From positions 1-5,493 of the forward strand of contig CANBFZ010000141.1 of NCBI GenBank assembly GCA_947367725.1: a stretch of 5,493 nt of DNA. Direction: 5' to 3'. This document shows, one piece after another, positions 1 through 5,303 of this stretch; the first letter of the stretch is position 1, and each line of letters opens with the position of its first letter. The stretch comes from an uncultured Eubacterium sp. (GTDB taxonomy: Bacteria; Bacillota; Clostridia; Peptostreptococcales; Anaerovoracaceae). A program made the translations under genes and the position numbers. The notes under the pieces were generated by a model that was not told where the DNA came from, searched no databases, and saw only the letters and a list, made by a program, of their open reading frames with translations.

Positions 1-1227
1 ATAGGGCAGGAAATGCAAGAGCAGATTGCGGCCATGGACAGCGGCGCTTATCCTTTTGCAAATGAAGAAACTGCTAGATGGAAGCATATGATTAAGCTGA
101 ATCAGGTATATGGCAATGCTTTTCTGACCCAGGATAACGAGGCGGAACTTTTGGCGGACGGAAAAGAAATGTTTGCGCGGCTTCTGCAGGATATCAACAG
201 CGCAGAGCGAATCATTCATGTCATGTACTACATTATCAAAGATGACAGAGTTGGCAAGGCATTTCTGGAAGCCCTTACGAAAAAGGCCAAAGAAGGGGTG
301 GAAGTCAGACTGCTGATGGACGCGCTGGGCAGCCGATTCATCAATGACTGGCGGCTCCGAGAGTTTCTTGCAGCAGGTGGGAAAACTGCCTATTTCTTTA
401 AACCCAAGTTAAAGTACTTGTATCTGCAGATGAACTACAGAAATCACAGAAAGATTGTCGTCATCGATGGGAAGATTGGTTATACGGGCGGTTTTAATAT
501 TGCCAGAGAATATCTGGGGCAAAAACGAAAGTTCGGCTACTGGCGGGATACGCATATTCGACTTCGGGGCGGCGCAGTACAGGATCTCAATGCTCGTTTT
601 GTAATGGACTGGCGGTTTGCTGCCAAGGAACCGCTGGAACTGGATGAAGCCTACCTAGGTGCGCCGGAACAAGGCGGCACCATGCCGGTACAGATTGTAT
701 CCAGCGGACCGGATTCTGTCAGAGAAGAGATTAAGCGCTCTATGATGAAAATGATTACTTATGCGCAGAAATCTGTGTATCTACAGACGCCGTATTTCAT
801 TCCCGATCCCAGTATGCTGGAATCTCTGAAGATGGCGGCGCAGTCCGGCGTGGATGTGCGTATTATGATTCCTTGCATGCCAGATCATATGTTTGTTTAC
901 TGGGCAACGTTTGCGTACTGCGGCGAACTGCTTCGCTCTGGCGCGCGGGTCTTTATCTACGACAACGGTTTTCTGCATGCCAAGACGCTGGTGGTGGATG
1001 GGGAAGTATCCACTGTAGGTTCGGCCAACTTTGACCGACGAAGTTTTCGGCTCAATTTTGAGTCCAATGCGTTTATTTACGGCAAAGACTTTGGCGCGCA
1101 GATGGACAAGCAGTTTTTTGAAGATATGGAACATGGTCACGAGCTGACCCGAAAGGCGTATAATCAGAGACCGCTGCTTATTAAATTCAAAGAAGCAATT
1201 TCCAGATTGCTGTCAGATATATTGTAA
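1..1227 (+). CDS. cls: Cardiolipin synthase, phospholipase D family (5' end outside window)
   Basis: Cardiolipin synthases of this family join two phosphatidylglycerol molecules into cardiolipin plus glycerol at the cytoplasmic membrane. The frame is open from base 1, and the first in-frame ATG is at base 13. Bacterial Cls proteins usually have about 480-510 residues with two N-terminal membrane helices, and only about 408 residues are present here without such helices, so the true start almost certainly lies upstream. Counting from the Met at base 13, both HKD catalytic motifs are intact: H145-K147-D152 (in NHRKIVVIDG, followed by GG) and H322-K324-D329 (in HAKTLVVDG, followed by GSANFDRRS). 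The family segments YYIIKDD and KEGVEVRLLMDALGSR are also present. The stop is 18 bases before the murT-like start, which suggests one transcript. Family assignment is firm; the substrate is inferred from the family. Confidence 0.93.
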   Translation: MGQEMQEQIAAMDSGAYPFANEETARWKHMIKLNQVYGNAFLTQDNEAELLADGKEMFARLLQDINSAERIIHVMYYIIKDDRVGKAFLEALTKKAKEGVEVRLLMDALGSRFINDWRLREFLAAGGKTAYFFKPKLKYLYLQMNYRNHRKIVVIDGKIGYTGGFNIAREYLGQKRKFGYWRDTHIRLRGGAVQDLNARFVMDWRFAAKEPLELDEAYLGAPEQGGTMPVQIVSSGPDSVREEIKRSMMKMITYAQKSVYLQTPYFIPDPSMLESLKMAAQSGVDVRIMIPCMPDHMFVYWATFAYCGELLRSGARVFIYDNGFLHAKTLVVDGEVSTVGSANFDRRSFRLNFESNAFIYGKDFGAQMDKQFFEDMEHGHELTRKAYNQRPLLIKFKEAISRLLSDIL

Positions 1228-1228
1228 C

Positions 1229-1234
1229 AGGAGG
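1229..1234 (+). promoter_or_regulatory. Ribosome binding site of murT-like gene
   Basis: AGGAGG lies just after the cls stop codon, 11 bases before the ATG at 1246. The spacing is slightly long, but no other start candidate sits closer, so it supports that start. Confidence 0.7.
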
Positions 1235-1245
1235 ACATAGACATC

Positions 1246-2595
1246 ATGAAATTTTATCTAGCGTTATGGTTTGCAAAAATCATCAATGTCATCATCAACA
1301 TTGTGGACAAGAGCCGGGGTTCTAATTTTTCCGGCGAAAAGGCTATGCGGATCGACCCACAGATGGTGGCGCATTTTAAAGGGATTGATTATTCCAAAGT
1401 GTTGTTTATTACAGGCACCAATGGAAAATCCACTACCAACAATCTGGTGACGCATATTTTCCGCACCAACGGAAAAAAAGTAGTCGCCAATCTGGAAGGC
1501 GCCAACCTGATTTATGGTGTTGCTACGGCGTTGTCAAAAGCTTCTACGCTGACAGGACGTATCAAGGCTGACTATATTATCTTTGAGACGGATGAACGGT
1601 ATCTGCCGCTGATTCATAAGCAGCTGCCAGCAGAGAATATTATGATTACCAACTTACAGAAAGACCAAGTGCAGCGAAACGGTGATCCGGATTTCATTTA
1701 CAGAAAGCTCTTTGCAGGATTGCCTGCAGGCGTGCGGTTCTTTTTAAATAACGAGGAGCCGAGAACCCGATCTTTTGATGTTAAGTCGGATCGTTTTGTC
1801 ACTTACGGTGTGGCACGCCACGGCGAGGCCTTTACAAAAGGAGACAGTTTTCCGACCATGGCATGTCCGCGGTGCAGACACAAGATTGCATTTGACTATT
1901 ATAACAATGACGGTGTGGGAAAATTCCACTGCACCCACTGCGATCTTGCAGCGGGAGAAGCAGATTATACCATTACTGATGTGGATTTTAACGCACGGAA
2001 ATTCAAGCTGGGCGATGTGTTATTTGATATGCCGTATGATACACCATATATGTGTTACAATTATGCTGGTGCACTTGCAGTGGCAAAAGAACTGGGCGGG
2101 ATAGAACCAACAGATGCAGCAAAAGCGTTTGGTAGTTTCAAGAATGTAGGCGGACGTTTTGAGATTCTTAAATATAAAGATAAGACCATCAAATACATGC
2201 GGATTAAACAGGAAAACCCGGAAACGCTGCAAACCTGCATCAATGTGATGGCAGCAGATCAGGCGCGTAAAATGGTATGTCTGGGACTTTGTCCGCTCAT
2301 CGATATGATTCCCCATTATACTAATTCATTCTACGCCTTTGATTGCGACCTTGCTGGTCTTGTGCAGTCCGATGTGGAGAAGTATTTCTGTTTCTCTGAA
2401 GCTGTTTGCTTTGATACTGCCAATCGGCTTGTGTATGAAGGGGTAGATCGCGCAAAAATTTCTGTTGCTGAAACAGAAGATGTGAAAACTATTTTTCAGG
2501 AAATCGAAGCAGCAGAAACGAAGAATATTTATCTGATTACATGGCTGCACACGTTTGAGCATATGAAGAAATATATCGACAAGGAGGGAAAGTAA
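1246..2595 (+). CDS. murT: Mur ligase family protein, MurT-like (divergent lipid II isoglutaminyl synthase ligase subunit)
   Basis: MurT is the ATP-dependent ligase subunit that, with GatD, amidates the D-Glu alpha-carboxyl of lipid II on the cytoplasmic side of the membrane. The 449 residues are close to the usual length. Visible in order: Mur ligase P-loop TGTNGKSTTNN (about 56-66), FETDER (113-118), TNLQKDQVQRNGD (135-147, compare the family's TNLFRDQLDRYGE), a zinc ribbon with C207, C210, C229 and C232, GGRFEIL (302-308, compare FGRxE), and KQENPETLQ (321-329, compare KNPAGxNQ). In the C-terminal DUF1727 region the usual DGRDVSWxWD-type segment is replaced by something like IPHYTNSFYAFDCD (about 355-368); D366 may be the surviving acidic residue. 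The gatD-like start abuts this stop. ATP binding looks intact. Because both the C-terminal segment and the partner are atypical, the reaction is uncertain, and the gene symbol denotes family only. Confidence 0.85.
   Translation: MKFYLALWFAKIINVIINIVDKSRGSNFSGEKAMRIDPQMVAHFKGIDYSKVLFITGTNGKSTTNNLVTHIFRTNGKKVVANLEGANLIYGVATALSKASTLTGRIKADYIIFETDERYLPLIHKQLPAENIMITNLQKDQVQRNGDPDFIYRKLFAGLPAGVRFFLNNEEPRTRSFDVKSDRFVTYGVARHGEAFTKGDSFPTMACPRCRHKIAFDYYNNDGVGKFHCTHCDLAAGEADYTITDVDFNARKFKLGDVLFDMPYDTPYMCYNYAGALAVAKELGGIEPTDAAKAFGSFKNVGGRFEILKYKDKTIKYMRIKQENPETLQTCINVMAADQARKMVCLGLCPLIDMIPHYTNSFYAFDCDLAGLVQSDVEKYFCFSEAVCFDTANRLVYEGVDRAKISVAETEDVKTIFQEIEAAETKNIYLITWLHTFEHMKKYIDKEGK
2581..2588 (+). promoter_or_regulatory. 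Ribosome binding site of gatD-like gene inside the 3' end of murT
   Basis: AAGGAGGG lies within the last codons of the murT-like gene, 7 bases before the ATG at 2596. The placement implies translation of both subunits from one mRNA in similar amounts. Confidence 0.75.
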
Positions 2596-3360
2596 ATGAA
2601 ACAACTAAAAATCGCATGGCTTTTTCCTGACACGTTGTATCTTCATGGAGAAAGAGGAAATATACTGGCGCTGCAGCGAATTGCAGCGCAGAAAGGGCTG
2701 GAGACTGCGGTAGACCGCATTGACTTTGAAACAGAGGGATTTCAGCCTATGGATTACGATATAATTTTCTGTCCGCCGGGAGAAATCGTTTCTTTTCCGG
2801 TGGTACTGGAATTTTTGAAACCGCAGGCAGCGGCATTTACGGAATTTATCCAAAGCGGCAGAGTGCTGCTTGTAACGGGTACTTCTGTGGCGCTGTGGTG
2901 CAGCAGGGTGGAGCGAACGGATGGCAGTCAGTTTGAGGCAATGGGGGTCCTGGATGCAGTAGCGAAAGAAAAGGAAGCTGTTTATGGCGATGATCTTTAC
3001 TTCAGCTGCACATACGACGGCGAAACTTGTGAAGTCATCGGCAACCAAATCCAGATGGCGGATTTTGTCTCTGATCATGAGACGCCTTTTGGAGAACTGC
3101 TTTATGGTTATGGCAATACGGGCGGCGATCGCCGTGAAGGATTTCTTTTGGAAAACGCCATTTTTACCAATACACTGGGGCCGATGCTGGTGACCAATCC
3201 GTGGCTGACAGAAAAGCTGATTGTGACAGCAGCAAAAACAGCAGGTTTGGCTGTGACAGAGACACCTCTTGACGTATCACTAGAAACAGAATCTTTTGCA
3301 GCAAAGAAGCGGTTTATTGCAGAAAAAGAGAGCAGATTAACCAACTGCAATGTAAAATAA
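2596..3360 (+). CDS. GatD-like class I glutamine amidotransferase homologue lacking the catalytic Cys and His
   Basis: GatD is the glutaminase subunit that feeds ammonia to MurT. This 254-residue protein has the family's length, its place directly after murT, and its fold markers: LFPDTLYLHGERGNILALQR (9-28, compare YPDLMNLYGDRGNI), GYGNTGGDRREGF (171-183, compare GxGNNGxDxxEG) and GPMLVTNPWL (195-204, compare GPLLPKNPxL). The catalytic parts are gone. The nucleophile elbow, normally CGGYQ, reads TGTSV, with Thr94 (codon ACG at 2875) where S. aureus GatD has Cys94. The HGP His is Leu194 (codon CTG at 3175). The GGGQD-like loop reads CPPGE (59-63), and FENHxG reads FVSDHET (157-163). C102 is near but does not align with the nucleophile. 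The reading frame is intact, so it is not a pseudogene. I infer that it cannot hydrolyse glutamine by the usual mechanism; it may be a structural partner of the MurT-like ligase. Confidence 0.82.
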   Translation: MKQLKIAWLFPDTLYLHGERGNILALQRIAAQKGLETAVDRIDFETEGFQPMDYDIIFCPPGEIVSFPVVLEFLKPQAAAFTEFIQSGRVLLVTGTSVALWCSRVERTDGSQFEAMGVLDAVAKEKEAVYGDDLYFSCTYDGETCEVIGNQIQMADFVSDHETPFGELLYGYGNTGGDRREGFLLENAIFTNTLGPMLVTNPWLTEKLIVTAAKTAGLAVTETPLDVSLETESFAAKKRFIAEKESRLTNCNVK

Positions 3361-3372
3361 AAGGAGTGTACT

Positions 3373-3636
3373 ATGGCATTTTTAGACAAACTGACCGATG
3401 CGGCAGCGCTGATCGGGGATAAAGCAAGTGACGCAATCGAAGTCACCAAGATTAAAACGAAAATCAACGGAGAAAAACGAAGTTTAGAAGGGGATTTTGC
3501 GCAGCTGGGCAGAATCTATTACGATTTGATTCGACATGGCATGGAAGCTGGGCAGGAAGCCGCCATACTCATTGACAATATTGATGAAAGAAATGCTGTA
3601 ATTGCAGGACTGGAAGAAGAACTGGCAAATCTGTAA
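3373..3636 (+). CDS. Small helical protein of unknown function
   Basis: An 87-residue acidic and basic, mostly helical-looking protein. A strong AAGGAG at 3361-3366 lies 6 bases before the ATG, immediately after the gatD-like stop, so it is very likely the last gene of the cls-murT-gatD unit. The N-terminus (MAFLDKLTDAAALIGDKASD) looks amphipathic and the middle and end (KIKTKINGEKRSLEGDFAQL and GLEEELANL) could form a short coiled coil. There is no signal peptide, no membrane helix and no Cys. It resembles the N-terminal half of small Firmicutes proteins that carry a zinc ribbon at their C-terminus, but that ribbon is absent here. No function is proposed. Confidence 0.8.
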   Translation: MAFLDKLTDAAALIGDKASDAIEVTKIKTKINGEKRSLEGDFAQLGRIYYDLIRHGMEAGQEAAILIDNIDERNAVIAGLEEELANL

Positions 3637-3643
3637 GGAAAGA

Positions 3644-3688
3644 AAAAGGCTTTCGCATCTGATCTAGGATCGGCTGCGGAAGCCTTTT
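3644..3688. terminator. Bidirectional intrinsic terminator between convergent genes
   Basis: A 14-base-pair stem pairs 3644-3657 (AAAAGGCTTTCGCA) with 3675-3688 (TGCGGAAGCCTTTT), with a single G-T wobble. The loop itself can fold further (3659-3664 with 3668-3673, again with one wobble). Read on the minus strand it is followed by TTTTTCTTT, a good U-tract, and lies 17 bases after the stop of the 85-residue gene. On the plus strand the tract is TTTTCT, shorter, and lies 7 bases after the stop of the 87-residue gene. It probably ends both transcripts. Confidence 0.85.
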
Positions 3689-3704
3689 CTGTGCTGCAGT
3701 GTCA

Positions 3705-3962
3705 TTAAGATTTCGTACTGGTATTCTCACAGCCGTTGCCGGTATTGTGGCAGCCGTTGTGAGAACCGATGGAAATCTCAATGTTGATGCCGCCGCTGAC
3801 GGTAAACAGCAAAATACCGGCGGCAGCGCCGGCAAGGGCAGCTGCGCCGATGAGCAGCCCCTTTTCGGCAGGCGTATGTTCCTTTTGCAGAAATTGTTTT
3901 AGTCTGCAGGTCTTTGCTTTGCATTCTTTGGGTTGTGCAGCGTTCGTTTCCTCGTAAACCAT
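3705..3962 (-). CDS. Small single-pass membrane protein with Cys/His-rich tail, unknown function
   Basis: An 85-residue protein. A longer reading starting at 3977 (MWRKNM...) exists, but a GGAGG complementary to plus 3969-3973 sits 6 bases before the ATG at 3962, and it would lie inside the longer version, so the shorter start is chosen. Layout: a polar N-terminus with C14 and C19 (KECKAKTC), a charged stretch, one membrane helix at about 35-55 rich in Ala and Gly, then a tail ISIGSHNGCHNTGNGCENTS (about 63-82) with H68, C71, H72 and C78. Basic residues before the helix suggest the N-terminus is cytoplasmic and the tail outside. The tail could bind a metal or form disulfides; this is inference. 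I do not recognise the family. Confidence 0.72.
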   Translation of the reverse strand: MVYEETNAAQPKECKAKTCRLKQFLQKEHTPAEKGLLIGAAALAGAAAGILLFTVSGGINIEISIGSHNGCHNTGNGCENTSTKS

Positions 3963-3968
3963 GTTTTT

Positions 3969-3973
3969 CCTCC
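3969..3973 (-). promoter_or_regulatory. Ribosome binding site fixing the start at 3962
   Basis: GGAGG on the minus strand, 6 bases upstream of the ATG at 3962-3960. It decides against the ATG at 3977. Confidence 0.75.
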
Positions 3974-3991
3974 ACAAATGTTATGGTTTCT

Positions 3992-4020
3992 ATTTTAACA
4001 TGGAATGGGTCAAAAAGCAA
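3992..4020 (-). promoter_or_regulatory. Possible sigma-A type promoter of the 85-residue membrane protein gene
   Basis: On the minus strand, TTGCTT (4020-4015) is followed after 17 bases by TAAAAT (3997-3992), one base off the -10 consensus. The -35 matches only 3 of 6 bases. The predicted transcript start would leave a short leader before the GGAGG. The whole gap from 3963 to 4085 otherwise shows no clear terminator for the LysM gene, so readthrough from that gene is also possible. Confidence 0.4.
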
Positions 4021-4085
4021 AGCATCCGTGGTAGGTCATGGGATAACGCAGAACCTTCAACCAGTATTCTTCGACTTACGACGCG

Positions 4086-4445
4086 TTATGGCAGAGGCAC
4101 ACAAAGTTCTGTGCCGATCATCAGGTTGTACGGATCAATTGCAGGATTTGCCTGCATAATATCGTCAAGTTTTGCGCCATGTTTCTTGGCAATTAAGTAC
4201 AGCGTATCTCCCGCTTCGACCACGTGGGTGATCACATTCGGCTTGGAAGGTTCTTCCGGTTTTGGAAGCTGGGATATGTCACCAGGGATGCAGAGTTTAG
4301 TGCCGATCTGCAAGTTATAAGGATTTGTGATCTGATTGACTTTCATCAGAAGACTGACGGGCAGATCGTATTTTTCTGCAATGGTGTACAGGGTGTCTCC
4401 GGCTGAAACGGTATAGACATCAATACATACAAGTGTGTTGCTCAT
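4086..4445 (-). CDS. Two-LysM-domain protein without signal peptide
   Basis: A 119-residue protein consisting almost entirely of two LysM peptidoglycan- or chitin-binding domains: residues about 10-54 (YTVSAGDTLYTIAEKY ... NPYNLQIGTKLCIP) and about 73-117 (THVVEAGDTLYLIAKKH ... DPYNLMIGTELCVP), joined by a Pro/Glu/Lys linker (60-70). AAAGGTGG (complement of 4451-4458) lies 5 bases before the ATG. There is no signal peptide or membrane helix and no catalytic domain. Small signal-less LysM proteins occur in spore-forming Firmicutes, and spore proteins such as SafA lack a classical signal peptide, so a spore or forespore cell-wall role is a reasonable guess but not shown. Each domain has one Cys near its end (C52 and C115). 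The gene is transcribed divergently from the site-2 protease gene. Confidence 0.9.
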   Translation of the reverse strand: MSNTLVCIDVYTVSAGDTLYTIAEKYDLPVSLLMKVNQITNPYNLQIGTKLCIPGDISQLPKPEEPSKPNVITHVVEAGDTLYLIAKKHGAKLDDIMQANPAIDPYNLMIGTELCVPLP

Positions 4446-4463
4446 AAAAAACCACCTTTCATT

Positions 4464-4478
4464 TTGACCATAACGGTC
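4464..4478. promoter_or_regulatory. Short palindrome in the LysM leader region, possible operator
   Basis: TGACCATAACGGTCA has perfect 5-base arms around a 5-base centre. It lies between the LysM ribosome binding site and an AT-rich stretch (4481-4490) that may hold the minus-strand -10. It could be a repressor site for the LysM promoter or a small mRNA hairpin. A weak minus-strand promoter (TTTATA at 4512-4507, 18 bases, TATATA at 4488-4483) would put the palindrome near the transcript start. Confidence 0.3.
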
Positions 4479-4494
4479 ATCTTTATATATTGTA

Positions 4495-4523
4495 TTTGCA
4501 TTTCCCTATAAATGTGATAAAAT
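4495..4523 (+). promoter_or_regulatory. Probable promoter of the site-2 protease gene
   Basis: TTGCAT (4495-4500), a 17-base spacer and TAAAAT (4518-4523), with TG at 4515-4516 giving an extended -10 (TGATAAAAT). It ends 33 bases before the TTG start. The -35 matches the consensus in 3 of 6 bases, which the extended -10 may compensate. Confidence 0.55.
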
Positions 4524-4556
4524 GTTAAGAAATATATTGGGAAAGGAAGATTTGAC

Positions 4557-5273
4557 TTGAAACGATTTTTACATTCACCAGCGCTTGTATTACTGTTTGC
4601 TATGGTAGTGCTGCGCATCATTTCCAATCCATATGTGGACGCAGGAGACTGGATTATGGATAAGCTGCTGATTTTGCCAGCCATTATCATTGGTCTGTCT
4701 TTTCATGAATTTGCCCACGGTGCAGTTTCCTATGCGTTGGGAGATCCTACGCCGAAGGTGCAGGGCAGAGTGACCATTAACCCGGCTTCGCATATTGATC
4801 CGTTCGGATTTATTGCACTGCTTCTGGCAGGATTTGGCTGGGGTGTACCGGTGGAAATTGATCCGCGCTACTATAAGCATAGAAGACGGGATGAGATGTT
4901 GGTCGCTTTTGCCGGTGTTGCCATGAACCTGCTGCTTGCCATTGTGTTTTCTTTTGTTGTAAAAGGGTTTCTGGTGTGGAATCCAGTGTGGATGACAGGC
5001 AGTATGGGAGAAATTGTCATAGAGATTTTATTCAATGTGATTTCTGTCAATATCGTGCTGCTCGTGTTTAATCTGCTGCCGGTGCCGCCGCTTGACGGAT
5101 TCGGTATTCTGACACAGATTTTCAACCTGCAGAAATATGATTGGTACAATTGGGTTTATGACAAAGGGTTTCTAATTTTATTAGTTCTCATTCTATTTAA
5201 TGTAACAGATATCGTGCTGGTACCTTGCGTACAGTTTGTGTATCAGCTGTTAATAGATTTCATTATCTTATAA
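4557..5273 (+). CDS. Site-2 protease family protein (M50 zinc metallopeptidase, YwhC-like)
   Basis: An intramembrane zinc protease of 238 residues, the usual size for short M50B members. It starts with TTG at 4557, with AAGGAAG (4543-4549) 7 bases upstream; no better placed ATG is seen. Visible motifs: HEFAH (H50, E51, H54; two zinc ligands and the catalytic Glu), GRVTINPASHIDPFG (70-84), GWGVPVEIDP (94-103), AGVAMNLLLA (119-128), and NLLPVPPLDG (172-181) with D180 as the expected third zinc ligand. Hydrophobic segments lie at about 8-22, 36-58, 82-96, 114-140, 151-175 and 203-230. There is no PDZ domain and no CBS domain. Members cleave substrates inside the membrane, but the substrate here is unknown. 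The gene stands alone on its strand, divergent from the LysM gene, and no other coding sequence follows in the window. Confidence 0.92.
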   Translation: MKRFLHSPALVLLFAMVVLRIISNPYVDAGDWIMDKLLILPAIIIGLSFHEFAHGAVSYALGDPTPKVQGRVTINPASHIDPFGFIALLLAGFGWGVPVEIDPRYYKHRRRDEMLVAFAGVAMNLLLAIVFSFVVKGFLVWNPVWMTGSMGEIVIEILFNVISVNIVLLVFNLLPVPPLDGFGILTQIFNLQKYDWYNWVYDKGFLILLVLILFNVTDIVLVPCVQFVYQLLIDFIIL

Positions 5274-5303
5274 AAAAGTGGCTGCGCCGATTCTTCTTAA
5301 ATG

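Noticed and set aside
2605..3078. 157-codon minus-strand open frame opposite the gatD-like gene
   Set aside because: It lies wholly opposite a gene with clear family motifs, its product shows no recognisable domain, and no supporting RBS was noted.
2596..3360. GatD-like gene as a decaying pseudogene
   Set aside because: The frame is uninterrupted, of normal length, has its own RBS, and keeps the non-catalytic family motifs.
3963..3977. Upstream ATG at 3977 as start of the small membrane protein
   Set aside because: It would place the GGAGG ribosome binding site inside the coding sequence; the ATG at 3962 has ideal spacing from it.
4048..4055. Isolated GCAGAACC downstream of the LysM gene as another array motif
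   Set aside because: A single partial match without an inverted partner at the expected distance is likely chance.
3961..4320. 119-codon plus-strand open frame opposite the LysM gene
   Set aside because: It mirrors the minus-strand LysM gene, whose domain pattern is unmistakable, and its own product shows no domain.
4442..4690. Minus-strand frame from 4690 into the LysM leader
   Set aside because: It covers the divergent promoter region and the 5' end of the site-2 protease gene. Its product has no domain and it ends at the LysM start.
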